64,000 bases of DNA from Gemmatimonadota bacterium (GTDB taxonomy: Bacteria > Gemmatimonadota > Gemmatimonadetes > Longimicrobiales > Gaopeijiaceae), in assembly GCA_022827345.1 (NCBI GenBank), contig JAJDTB010000007.1, positions 1-64,000 of the forward strand, given 5' to 3'. A model generated the notes under the pieces. The model was not told the DNA's origin and did not search any database. It was given only the letters and a program-made list of their open reading frames with translations. Numbering within the stretch: position 1 is the stretch's first letter; each line of letters opens with the position of its first letter. The translations under genes and the position numbers were made by a program. Of the stretch, positions 44,736-54,800 are shown one piece after another.

Positions 44736-47700
44736 TCACCGCCCCCGCTGCTCCCGCACATCCGGCGGCTCGACCCGCCACCACCACTGCGTCGGCAGCG
44801 GCCGCTGCCTGGGCCACACCTCGGTGAGTGTAGCCGCCTCGTATAGCCGCCCGTTCTTCATGACGTAGTCGATGTCGATGCTGTTCTCGAGGTCGTCCAG
44901 GGGGTTCGACCCGAGGACCTGCAGGTCGGCGATCTTGCCGGGCTCGATCGACCCGATGTCGCCCGCCAGCCCGATCGCGTCCGCGCTCATGAGCGTGGCC
45001 ATGCGCAGGGCGTCGTGGTTGCCCATGCCGCCCGACGCCATCATCCACAGCTCCCAGTGGGTGCCAAGACCCTGGACCTCGCCGTGCGAGCCAAGGCCGG
45101 CCTGGCCCCCGGCTTCCATCCACTTCACGATCTGCTCGGCCTGCTGGAAGTGCGGGTACTGATCGTCGCGGTACCAGGTCGTGGTCTTCCACTTGTCGAG
45201 TTCGTCGCGGGGCGTGAAGAACTGGAGACGCTCGACCTCGTCGAGGTTGGTGCGCGTCAGGTAGTACTGGCGCCCGGACGGCCCGCCGTAGGCGACCACC
45301 AGCGTGGGCGTGTAGACCATTCCGCTGAAGGCGCCGAGCTGAACGACATCCCGGTAGAAGGGGCTGATCGGCAGCGAATGCTCGAGGCCCGCGTACCCGT
45401 CCTGCGCCAGCGTCAGGTTCATGGTGAAGTTGGAGCCGCCCTCGGTTGTGGGCGTGAGGCCCTGTTCGCGCGCGGCCATGATCACCCACTGGCGGATCTT
45501 GCGGTCGCCGGCCATGTACTGCTTGATCGTCTTGGTGTTGTAGTGGTCGCTGTAGCGGCGCAGGACGTCGCGGGCCTCGTCGAGGCTCGAGATCTGGTCG
45601 GCGCTGAAGACCCCGGGGCCGGTCGAGTAGAGGCGGGGCCCGATGAAGGCGCCGGTCTCCATGAGGTCGAAGTAGGCGACCGCGTCCTCGGACGAGGTCT
45701 GGGGGTCGCGCTGGGTGGTGACGCCGTAGGCGAGCTGGGCGAGGAACTGCGACACCTGGCCGCGGTGCACGCCCCAGGAAACCCAGGTGTGCGCGTGGAT
45801 GTCGACGAGTCCTGGATAGATCGTCTTGCCGGACATGTCGCGCACGTCGGCGCCGTCGGGGATCTCCACGCTGCCGCTCGCGCCCACCGCGATGATGCGG
45901 TTGTCCCGCACGACGATGTCCCCGCGCGGGATCACCTCGTCGCCGCGCATCGTGATGAGGCGGGCGTTGGTGAGGGCGACCGTGCCGCGCGGCAGGTCCT
46001 TCGCCACGGTGATCTCGACGTCGAAGCGCGCGGCCTCGTAGACGGGGCCGTCGTCTTCGTCGTCATCTGCGTCACGCTCCTCTTCGATGACGTCGACGGT
46101 GTCCGCGGCCTCCTCTTCCGGCGACTCCGCCGCCGCCGACTCCGCCTCCTCCCGCGCCTCTGCGCGCGCCGCCGCCACCGAATCGGCCACCAGCGAGTCG
46201 CTCAGCGCGACGTCGTGCAGGAAGAAGCTGCGCCCGATCGAGTAGTACGCGGCCGATCCGTCGGTGGTCCAGCCCACGAAGTCGCCGCCCACCTTCGTGA
46301 GGCGCCGCGTCGGCACCGACGACCGGGCCGCGACCGAGATCGTCGGCGCCTCGCCCCCCGCCGGCGGCACGGTGATCGTGAACACGTTGCGGTTGGCGCG
46401 CACCACCGCGCGCTTCCCGTCCGGCGAGAGGACCACCTCGTCTGGAGCTCCCCGTGAGCCGGGACCGGGCCGGGCCGGCGCCGTGACCTTGACGATGGTG
46501 CGGATGTCGGTGCCGTCGTAGCGCATCGACAGCAGGCCGTCCTGGCCCGCCCACACATACACGCGATCGGGATCGGGACCGGGGTGGGGCGCGTTCCGCC
46601 CCTCCTGCGTGGCCCCGGATCCCACCCACACGATCCGGCTGGGCTCGCCGCCCTCGGCCGGCAACCACACATACTCGAGCTCGGCGGCGGGATTGTGGCG
46701 GCCGAAGTCCTCCAGCGTGCGCATGCGGTGCATCTTCGAGCCGCGCACCGCCAGGATCCGGGTGCCGTCGCCGTTGTACGCCACCCGGTCGTAGAAGGCC
46801 GACGTGGGCGTGAGCTTCTCGGGCCCGCCCTCGCCGTCCGCGCGGATGCGCCAGATGTCGCCGCCGGCCGAGTCGTTCCATGTCGCGTAGGCGATGTAGA
46901 GGCCGTCCGGCGACCAGGCCGCTCCGTGCTCGACATCGGTCGAAGTGGTGAGGCGGCGCGCGCCCGTGATGACCGGGAAGCCCTCGGTCTGCGTGCCCGC
47001 CGCGTCGGGGATGTCCGCGGTCCACAGCCGGTCGAGCGCCGAGAATACCAGCCGCGCGCCGTCCGGCGAAGGGCGCGCGCCGCGGATCTGCGACACGGTG
47101 AGCAGCGAGTCGTTGATCGGATAGTCGAACATGACGAGCGGCCCCAGATCCTGCTGGACACGGGCCGTGAACGGGATCTCGGAGGCCTCGCCCGAGGGCA
47201 CCTCGACCCGCATGATCTTGCCGCCGTAGAAGGTGATCAGCGCACGCGAGTCGGGCGTCCAGGCACCGCCTGGATAGACATCGCGGTCGCGCATCCCCCC
47301 GCCCTGCGATTCGTCCCGCTGCACGTCCATCACCAGCCAGCTGTCCTCGCCGGTCTCGAGGTCGAGCAGCTTGAGCGCCTCGCGCGCGTCGTACCGCGTC
47401 GCGTACGCCAGCCAGCGCCCGTCGGGGCTGGGCATGGGACGGAAGGCGCCCTCGTGCTCGTGCGTGCGAACCATGACGCGGCCGGTCTCGCGGTTGAGCA
47501 TCCCGATCTGAAAGGCGCCGACCTCACGCGCCGAGCTCTGTTCGGCGGCGGCCGCGAAATGGCCGGGCGGATCCGGATCGAGGTTGTAGGGATCGCGCGC
47601 ACCCACCGGAAAGCCGCCGCCCAGGTTGCCGCGCACGTTCACCCACACGTACCGCGGATCCGGCCCGAAGGCTGCGCCGATGTGCGACGCAGTCCCCCCG

Positions 47701-48308
47701 CCGCCGCCCGGACCACCGCCCGGGCCTCCACCCTCGCCCCCCTGCCCCGTAATCTGCACGCCGGATCCCCCGTCCTCGTGCCAGAGCCAGAGCTGCGTGC
47801 CCTTGTTCGCCATCACGTACTCGCCGTCGGGCGTCCACACGGGCGACATGTAGTTGTCGCGCTCGGTGTCGGTCAGCTGGCGCGCATCGCTCCCGTCGGC
47901 ATTCGCCACCCAGATGTTCTCGGAGCCGTCGCGGTCGCTCACGAAGACGATTTCGGAGCCGTCGTCCGAGTAGCGCGGCTGCATGTCGTAGCCCTGCCCG
48001 CTCGTGATCCGCGTCGCGTCGCCGCCGGAGACCGGGATGGTGTACAGGTCGCCCAGCAGCTCGAAGACGATGGTCTCGCCGTCCGGCGACAGGTCGACAT
48101 CGATCCACGTGCCCTCGTCGGTCGTGAAGTCGAGGGTCCTCGAGGGAATGAGGGGGAGCGAATTCGCCCGGCGCGCGGCCTGCGCGGAACTGTCGTTCTG
48201 CTCGACCGTCTGGGCGGAAAGGGAAGCCGCGTATCCTCCGGCCGCCGTGGCCAGTGCCGCGGCCGCCAGTGTGAGAACGCTCCGGAACTGCCGTGGTCGC
48301 GCTTTCAT
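44736..48308 (-). CDS. Exported TolB-propeller/amidohydrolase, paralog 3
   Basis: 1190 residues from ATG 48308, behind a strong AAAGGAGG at 8 nt. Signal peptide LTLAAAALATAAGGYAASLS. The propeller (about 50-650) opens TDEGTWIDVDLSPDGETIVF as in the other two and contains a Gly-rich insert (GQGGEGGGPGGGPGGGGG) near residue 205. An acidic Ala/Glu/Asp linker of about 75 residues joins the amidohydrolase (from about 760): YPGLVDIHAHTWVSWGV (HxH), KTIKQYMAGDRKIRQW, AGLEHSLP, GLGSHGEVQGLGTHWELWMM and SIEPGKIADLQVLGSNPLDD. It is less similar to paralogs 1 and 2 than they are to each other, and faces them. It follows the second regulatory/plug gene by 49 nt on the same transcript. Confidence 0.88.
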   Translation of the reverse strand: MKARPRQFRSVLTLAAAALATAAGGYAASLSAQTVEQNDSSAQAARRANSLPLIPSRTLDFTTDEGTWIDVDLSPDGETIVFELLGDLYTIPVSGGDATRITSGQGYDMQPRYSDDGSEIVFVSDRDGSENIWVANADGSDARQLTDTERDNYMSPVWTPDGEYVMANKGTQLWLWHEDGGSGVQITGQGGEGGGPGGGPGGGGGTASHIGAAFGPDPRYVWVNVRGNLGGGFPVGARDPYNLDPDPPGHFAAAAEQSSAREVGAFQIGMLNRETGRVMVRTHEHEGAFRPMPSPDGRWLAYATRYDAREALKLLDLETGEDSWLVMDVQRDESQGGGMRDRDVYPGGAWTPDSRALITFYGGKIMRVEVPSGEASEIPFTARVQQDLGPLVMFDYPINDSLLTVSQIRGARPSPDGARLVFSALDRLWTADIPDAAGTQTEGFPVITGARRLTTSTDVEHGAAWSPDGLYIAYATWNDSAGGDIWRIRADGEGGPEKLTPTSAFYDRVAYNGDGTRILAVRGSKMHRMRTLEDFGRHNPAAELEYVWLPAEGGEPSRIVWVGSGATQEGRNAPHPGPDPDRVYVWAGQDGLLSMRYDGTDIRTIVKVTAPARPGPGSRGAPDEVVLSPDGKRAVVRANRNVFTITVPPAGGEAPTISVAARSSVPTRRLTKVGGDFVGWTTDGSAAYYSIGRSFFLHDVALSDSLVADSVAAARAEAREEAESAAAESPEEEAADTVDVIEEERDADDDEDDGPVYEAARFDVEITVAKDLPRGTVALTNARLITMRGDEVIPRGDIVVRDNRIIAVGASGSVEIPDGADVRDMSGKTIYPGLVDIHAHTWVSWGVHRGQVSQFLAQLAYGVTTQRDPQTSSEDAVAYFDLMETGAFIGPRLYSTGPGVFSADQISSLDEARDVLRRYSDHYNTKTIKQYMAGDRKIRQWVIMAAREQGLTPTTEGGSNFTMNLTLAQDGYAGLEHSLPISPFYRDVVQLGAFSGMVYTPTLVVAYGGPSGRQYYLTRTNLDEVERLQFFTPRDELDKWKTTTWYRDDQYPHFQQAEQIVKWMEAGGQAGLGSHGEVQGLGTHWELWMMASGGMGNHDALRMATLMSADAIGLAGDIGSIEPGKIADLQVLGSNPLDDLENSIDIDYVMKNGRLYEAATLTEVWPRQRPLPTQWWWRVEPPDVREQRGR

Positions 48309-48357
48309 CTCCTCAACCTCCTTTGTGTTGCGCCGCACGGCGCCGAATGCGCCGCCG

Positions 48358-49497
48358 TCAGCGCCGCGTCCAGATCAGAATCAGCCCGCAGGACGACCCC
48401 ACGCCCCCGTACTGCGCCGGGACGCCCGCGGACGTCGGGAAGACCTCCACGCCCGCGACCGCGGCGGGATCGAGCATCCGGTCGAGTCCCGCGGGCTCGT
48501 CGCCTCCCCGGTTGATCACCAGGCCATCGAGGACCACGCGCGGGAAGCACCGTCCGTACGGGCCCGCCGAAAAGCTCGCCTGGCGCCCGCCGCGGAGCAC
48601 GACGTACTTCTCGAGGGGGTTGTCCGGGTCGGCGTAGATCTCGACCCCCGGGATGCGGCTGAAGACGTCGCTCATTTCGGAGAGCGCCCGGTTCTCGATG
48701 TCGGCGCGGTCGATGAACTCTCCGAAACCCTCTTCGCGCCGGTTGTAGTAGCCCGCGTCCTGAAGCGTGAACTCGCGGCGTTCGACGGACACCTCGATCG
48801 GGTTCAGCTCGACCGGGTCCGGCGACAGCGAGACGCGCACGTTGGTCACGCGGTCCAGCTCGACCTCGATCGTCTCGGTGCGGGTCGCGTATCCGAGCGC
48901 GCTGAACCGGACCGTCTTGGGCCCGGGCGTAGCGGTCTCGATGGTGAAGCGGCCGCGCGTGTCGGTCTGCCCGCCCTGGCTTCCCGGCTGCACGCTGACG
49001 CTCACCCTGTCGATGGGCGTGCCGCCGCGGCTGTCGCTCACCTGGCCGACGATCCCGGTCATGAGTTCGTCGGGACTCCCGGTCAACACGGGTTCCATGT
49101 AGGTCTCGAACTCGCCCGATCGCATGATCGCGAAGTCGCCCACCGCGGGGTGGTAGTCGGGGTGGGACAGCTCCAGGCGGTAGTTGCCGGTGGGGATGTT
49201 GGACAGCGTGAACCGCCCTGCGATGTTCGTCTCCAGGCGGAAGCCCCGGCTGGGCAACTCCACGACCACCCCTTCGATGGGGCGGTTGGTGACCGCGTCG
49301 AGGATCGTGCCCGAGATCACGACGAAGTTGCCCTCGGGGAGGCGGTCCTGGGCGGCGGCGGCGGGGAGCATAAACAGCGTGGTGAGCACGGCAGCCAGGA
49401 GTGCGGCCGCGGGCGACCGGATGCGGCACGCGCGGGCCCGGAAATGCTGTGAGTGCGATCCCGCTCTGACCCCGGAGTCCCTCATGGCAGCCCTCAT
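48358..49497 (-). CDS. Barrel-less carboxypeptidase-regulatory/TonB-plug protein, second copy
   Basis: 379 residues from ATG 49497, overlapping the S9 stop (ATGA). Signal peptide ALLAAVLTTLFMLPAAAA. Two carboxypeptidase-regulatory domains follow: ISGTILDAVTNRPIEGVVVE with NIAGRFTLSNIPTGNYRLEL (about 50-130), and GIVGQVSDSRGGTPIDRVSV with TDTRGRFTIETATPGPKTVR (about 150-230). The plug-like end has FSRIPGVEIYADPDNPLEKY, CFPRVVLDGLVINRGGDEPA, VAGVEVFPTSAGVPAQYGG and a final CGLILIWTRR. No beta-barrel follows. It has one more regulatory domain than the copy at 25176-25955. The Cys of CFPR and of SSCGL could form a disulfide. It may decorate or gate another outer-membrane protein; this is inference. 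Confidence 0.78.
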   Translation of the reverse strand: MRAAMRDSGVRAGSHSQHFRARACRIRSPAAALLAAVLTTLFMLPAAAAQDRLPEGNFVVISGTILDAVTNRPIEGVVVELPSRGFRLETNIAGRFTLSNIPTGNYRLELSHPDYHPAVGDFAIMRSGEFETYMEPVLTGSPDELMTGIVGQVSDSRGGTPIDRVSVSVQPGSQGGQTDTRGRFTIETATPGPKTVRFSALGYATRTETIEVELDRVTNVRVSLSPDPVELNPIEVSVERREFTLQDAGYYNRREEGFGEFIDRADIENRALSEMSDVFSRIPGVEIYADPDNPLEKYVVLRGGRQASFSAGPYGRCFPRVVLDGLVINRGGDEPAGLDRMLDPAAVAGVEVFPTSAGVPAQYGGVGSSCGLILIWTRR

Positions 49498-51608
49498 GTC
49501 ACCGGCCCCTGTCCCCGCGAGTGCTTTCTGAACCAGTCCATGCGGTACATCCAGGTCCTGATCGTGTTGGTCGGCCGGTTGAAGTAGGCGTGCCATTCGT
49601 CCTGCAGCCGGACCATCGCGGTCGGCACCTTCAGCATCTGGAGCGCCTGGTAGTATTCCTCGGTCTGCCCCATCGGGGTGCGCAGGTCGCCCTCGCCGGT
49701 GATCAGCAGCGTGGGCGTGGTCACGTTGCCCACGTACATCAGCGGCGAGCGGCGCAGGTGCTCGCTGGGGTCCTCCCAGGGGAGGTTCTCGAAGTTGTTG
49801 TACCACCCGAGGCCGTCCGTCGTCCCCACGAAGGAGAGCCAGTTCGTGACCGGGCACTCCGAGGACGCGCCGGCGAAGCGGTCGGTGTGGCCCACGACCC
49901 ACGCGGTCAGCACGCCGCCGCCGCTGCATCCGTAGACGAACATGTTCTGGTCGTCGACGTAGCCGCGTTCGAGCACGACGTCGACACCCGCCATGAGGTC
50001 GTCGTAGTCCATCCCGGGATACGCGTTCTCGATCTCGTTGCCGAACTCGCTGCCGTAGCCGGAGCTGCCGCGCGGGTTGGTGTAGAGGACGACGTACCCG
50101 CTCGCCGCCTCCAGCTGCCACTCGTACCACATGTACGGCGTGCCGAAGCCGTAGCGGCCGTGCGGGCCGCCGTGGATGGCAAGCATCAGCGGGTATTTCT
50201 TCGCCGGGTCGAAGCCGGGCGGTTTGACGATCCACCCCTGGATCTCGAGCCCGTCCGACGACGTGTACCAGACATCTTCCACCTCGCCCAGTTCGACGTG
50301 CTCCAGGATATCGCCGTTCACGTCGGTGATCTTCCTGATCCCGTCGCCCGACGCCACATCGAACACCACGACGTCGCCCGGCTCGCTGGCGCTCGAAAGC
50401 ACGCCGGCCGCGGTCCCGTTCGCCGCCATCGAGTAGACCGTCAGATAGTGCTCGCCCTCGGTAATCTGCCGCACGGGCCCGTCCAGCGGCGCGAAGTAGA
50501 GGTTCTCGGCGCCGCCATCGGGGGCGTTGTAGTAGACGCCGCTCCCGTCCGCCGCCCAGCGCAGGCCCGACGGGTCGCGGTCGCGGTCGGTCGCGATCTC
50601 GCGCACCCCGCTCCCGTCGGCGTTCATGACGTAGATGTTGTCGGCGTAGTAGGCGTCGTCGGTCTCGTCGTGCCCGAGATACGCCACCCGGCGGCCGTCC
50701 GGCGACGGCGCGGGGGAGTGGTCGGACCCGGCGCGCGTGGTGAGCTGGCGGATGGCCCCCGACTCCACCGACACGGCGTAGATCTCCGACTCGCGGAAGC
50801 GGTAGTCGGAATCGGGCTCGCGCAGCGCCGAGAAGTAGATCTCGGAGCCGTCGGCGGACCACACCGGCGCCCCGTGGTTCCAGTCGCCGTCGGTCAGCTG
50901 GCGCGGGGTGCCGCCGCTGGCCGGCAGGACGAAGACGTGCCGGTAGCCCCCGTCGGTGTACCCCACGTAGTCGCGCCGGTAGTTGGGCCGGGTGACCACC
51001 TTCGGCTCCGCGGTCCAATCCGCACCCTCCGGCCGCCCCGGAATCGCCACCGTCCACTCGGGCTCGGAAGGCACCATCAGCGAAAACGCGATTTGCCGGC
51101 CGTCCGGGGACCAGCTCAGGCCGCCGGGAGACTCGGTGAGGTGGCTGATTTGGGTGACCGCGCCCTCCGCATCCATCCAGCGCACGAAGATCTGGGCGCC
51201 ACCGTCGTCGCTCCTGCGCACGAAGGCGATCCGGTCGCCGTTCGGAGACCACGCCGCCCCGCCGCCATCGGTGAGCCGCCGCGTCCGCGACCCGTCCGCA
51301 TCGACCAGATGCAGCTCCGACACCCAGCGATCCCTCATCCTGTCGATGTGCCGGCGCTCGTACAGCACCTGACTGCCGTCGGGCGAGATCTGCGGCCCCA
51401 TCCCGCCCGCAAGCAGGAACGGCCGGACCTCCTCCCAGTCGAAGTACAGCTCGGGCGTCAGGCGGCCGGTCTGTTCCTGGGCGGCGGCTTGTTGGGGGGA
51501 TGAGAGGGCGAAGATCGCGGCGAAGGTAAGGATCGCGGCGATCGGACGGGCCAGGTGTGGGGTGCGGGGGAGCCTGCGGAGAGGGCGGAGGCGTGGGCGC
51601 GGGTCCAT
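49494..51608 (-). CDS. S9-family serine peptidase, exported, second copy
   Basis: 704 residues from ATG 51608 with GGAG 8 nt upstream; the longer frame to 51794 has no start signals. Signal peptide AAILTFAAIFALSSPQQAAA. The N-terminal propeller (about 60-440) has blades such as MGPQISPDGSQVLYERRHID, GGLSWSPDGRQIAFSLMVP and APVWSADGSEIYFSA. The hydrolase domain has the Ser nucleophile in FVYGCSGGGVLTAWVV (GxSGGG, a small departure from the usual GGSxGG), Asp in LLITGEGDLRTPMGQTEEYY and His in RLQDEWHAYFNRP. It matches acylaminoacyl-peptidase-like S9C enzymes. Its stop overlaps the start of a regulatory/plug gene, mirroring the pair at 23080-25955, and amidohydrolase paralog 3 follows on the same strand. 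Confidence 0.9.
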   Translation of the reverse strand: MDPRPRLRPLRRLPRTPHLARPIAAILTFAAIFALSSPQQAAAQEQTGRLTPELYFDWEEVRPFLLAGGMGPQISPDGSQVLYERRHIDRMRDRWVSELHLVDADGSRTRRLTDGGGAAWSPNGDRIAFVRRSDDGGAQIFVRWMDAEGAVTQISHLTESPGGLSWSPDGRQIAFSLMVPSEPEWTVAIPGRPEGADWTAEPKVVTRPNYRRDYVGYTDGGYRHVFVLPASGGTPRQLTDGDWNHGAPVWSADGSEIYFSALREPDSDYRFRESEIYAVSVESGAIRQLTTRAGSDHSPAPSPDGRRVAYLGHDETDDAYYADNIYVMNADGSGVREIATDRDRDPSGLRWAADGSGVYYNAPDGGAENLYFAPLDGPVRQITEGEHYLTVYSMAANGTAAGVLSSASEPGDVVVFDVASGDGIRKITDVNGDILEHVELGEVEDVWYTSSDGLEIQGWIVKPPGFDPAKKYPLMLAIHGGPHGRYGFGTPYMWYEWQLEAASGYVVLYTNPRGSSGYGSEFGNEIENAYPGMDYDDLMAGVDVVLERGYVDDQNMFVYGCSGGGVLTAWVVGHTDRFAGASSECPVTNWLSFVGTTDGLGWYNNFENLPWEDPSEHLRRSPLMYVGNVTTPTLLITGEGDLRTPMGQTEEYYQALQMLKVPTAMVRLQDEWHAYFNRPTNTIRTWMYRMDWFRKHSRGQGPVT

Positions 51609-51861
51609 CGTGGGCACTCCTGCATGGGTGGTCTCTGCTGGGGTGACGTTGGGGCGCGGGGTGGCGCCGGGCAAGGCTGGCGATCCCCTTTGCACGCCCG
51701 AATACCGCTGTTGACCACACCAGACGCGGGATTCCGGATTGCGGGCTCCCGTCACCCGCGGACGCACCGGCACCGACACCCCCACACCGGCCACATGGCC
51801 GCCTCGACGACGGTCGATGGGAAGACCGCGGCGAGGGGGTGGGGACCAATAAAGCGGCCGG

Positions 51862-54800
51862 TCAGCTCAGAGAGGGCAGGGCTGGCGGCCCGCGCCGGAC
51901 TTGACCAACGGCCGACAGCCCACGGAGCGACTTGTTCCGCTTCATGAGGGTCAGGGCGGTCGTGCCATCGTCGTCGGACGCGGACGGATCCGCGCCGAGT
52001 TCGAGTAGCAGCGGTACAGCATGCGGGTTGTTCCGCGCGGCCGCATGAAGCGGCGTGGCGCCGGTTCGGGTTCTCGCGCCGATGTCGGCGCCCGAGGCGA
52101 CCAGGACACGGATGACCGACCGGTTTCGATTGCCCGACGCCGCCCAGTGCAGGGGCGTCCAACCGCCGGGTTCCGTTCTGGCGTTCGGGTCCGCGCCCGC
52201 GGCCAACAGGGCGGTCAGTACGGCCGCTTCCGGATTGGAGCGCGCCGCGAGGTGCAGCGGCGTGGACGGTCCCCACCCCGTGCTGGCCTGGATGCCCGAA
52301 CCCACGACATGCACGTCGGCACCGGTGTCCAGCAGGAGTCGGGTCACCGCAGGGTCGGGGTTGCTGCGGGCCGCCTCGTGCAACGGCGTCGATCCGCCCG
52401 CGTGCACGGCGTGTACATCGGCACCTGTTTCCAACAGAAAGGACACGACCTCGGCCGAACTGCCCCTGGCCGCTCGATGCAGCACCGTCTCGCCCTGCCA
52501 GCCACGCGCCGACGCATCGGCGCCCGCGTCGATCAAGGCGGCAAGCACCTCCGGGTTGCCGTTCGACTCGGCGGCCTCGAGCAGCGGGGTGGCCTCCCAC
52601 CCGTAGTCGACATCGAATCCCGTCGCCCAGGCATCCACGTCCGCTCCGGCCGCCAGGAGGGCACGGACGACCTCTTCGTTCCCGTTGAGTCGGGCCGCGG
52701 CGTGTAGCGGAGAAAAATCGCGATCGTCGCGGGCATCCACGTCGGCACCCGCCTCGACAAGGACGGCGATGACCCCGGGGTCGCGCGTCCATGCGGCAGC
52801 TGAATGAAGCGGTGTGACATCTCCTCCCCAATAGCCCGCGGGCCACGGCTCCCGCACCGCGTTCACGTCGGCTCCCATGTCGAGGCAACCCCCGACCACC
52901 CGGGCGTCGGCCGCCGTGAAGAACGACGGCGTATTCCAATGGTCGCATGCCGCCGGATCCGCGGGCGTCCCCACAGAGTCGAGCGCTCCGGGATCCGCGC
53001 CAAATGTCAGCAACAGCATGGCCGCGCCGGGATTCTCGACAGCCGCGTGGAGCGGGGTCCGGCCGCGGACGTCACGGGCACCCACCTCGGCGCCATTGTC
53101 CACCAGCCAGGAGATGTAGGCGGGCGACCCCGACGCCGCAGCGGCATGAAGCGGTGTGGCGCCGTCGTTGTCCACGGCAGCGATGTCCGCCCCGGCCTCC
53201 AGGAGGGCGGTGCCGATCTCGATCTGCTCGCCGCGTGCGGCGGCAACGGAGTGAAGCGGCGTTGTCCCGCCCGCGTCCGTGGCATTGGCGTCCGCCCCGG
53301 CGGCGAGCAGCGCCCGAATCGCGGGGAGAAGGGACAAACCGCGATACGACCGCGTGACTAGGCGATGCAAAGGTGTCCGACCCAACTCGTCCGTGGCGTC
53401 GGGATCGGTTCCCATTGCGAGACACCCTCGCACGCCCTCGACAGGGGACCGCTCCACAGCACTCAGGTCGTGCCAGTCGCATGCAGGGTCTCCCGCGCGC
53501 CGGCCGGCGGCGTCCAGGGCATCGGGGTCGGCACCCAGTGCGACGAGCTGATCCGCCACCAGGACATTGCCCTTTGCCCAGGCCGTGTGGAGCGGCGTCT
53601 GGCCCTGAGCATTCCGCGCGTCCATTTCCCCGCCCGCGCGGATCAGCGTGCGGACGACGGCAGTGTCCACACGGGGCAGTTCCTCCAGGGCCCCGAAGCG
53701 CCGCCGGGGGAACTGCGCCGCGGAGTGCAGCGGGGTGTCGCCCCTCGCGTTCTCCGCGTGGATGTCGGCGCCTCCAGCCAGCAGCGCCTCGACCGTCGCC
53801 GGTGTTCCCGCCGTAGCGGCAACGTGCAGCGGAGTGTCGCCCGACCCGTCGGGTGCGGTCACGTCGACCCCGCCCTCGAGGAGCACGGCGATGGTGGCCG
53901 GACGCGATTGCTGCGCCGCCGCATGAAGCGGAGTCTCGCCCCTGGCCGTTCGCAGCCTAATGTCCGCCCCGGCCTGCAGCAGGGCAGCGGCGAGGGAGGG
54001 GTCTTCGCGGTAGGCCGCCAGGTGCAATGGGGTCCATCCCATGTTGTCCTGAACGTCCGGATCGGCTCCTGCCGACAGCAGCCTCGCGAGGAACCGGAGC
54101 TGATCCGCCGGGTCGATGTTCCGCCACTCGGCCACTGCGAGGTGGAGCGCGGTACGGCCCATTCCATTGCGGGCACCTGCATCCGCTCCCGCACCCAGCA
54201 GGGCATCTGCAACCGCCAGTCCTGGTTCCCGCTGGCGCAGTGCGCTGTGCAGCGGCGTGGCCCCGTCCGTCCCTTCCGGATTCACCGCCACACCCTCGTC
54301 CAGCAGTAGCCCAACCATCGCCGGATCTCCGGCACCGGCCGCTTCGTGCAGGGGGCTGTTCCCCTGCTGGTCGCGTGCATCGGGATCGGCCCCCGACTCC
54401 ACCAGCGACCGTACGACACCAAGGTCGCCGGTTCGCACCGCAAAGTGCATGGGGGTATCCCCGTTGTCGTTGGAGGCCCGCGAATCGGCACCCGACTCGA
54501 TCAGCCGAACCACCACCGCAAGATCCGGAGCCCGGTCGGGGCGCCGGGCCCCCGGCACGTACCTGGCATCCCGGTCGTGCGGCTCTCCCAGCATGGCATG
54601 GTGCAGCGGTGTGCTGCCGTTCTGGTCGCGGGCCAGCGGGTCCGCACCCAATTCCAGGCAGCGGACGACGTCGGGGGCGAGCGCCATGCGGCCGAACATC
54701 CACGTGTTCCAGTGATCGCAGTGGGTGGGGTCCGCCACCTGGCCGTGTTTGTCACGGGCGGCCGGATCGGCCCCGAGCCGCAGGAGTTCGCGCGCGACAA

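Noticed and set aside
49498-51849. Extension of the second regulatory/plug frame through the S9 peptidase region to give a 1163-codon protein
   Set aside because: The added part is antisense-like, Arg/Gly-rich, and overlaps a clear S9 gene in another frame; ATG 49497 with signal peptide is the supported start.
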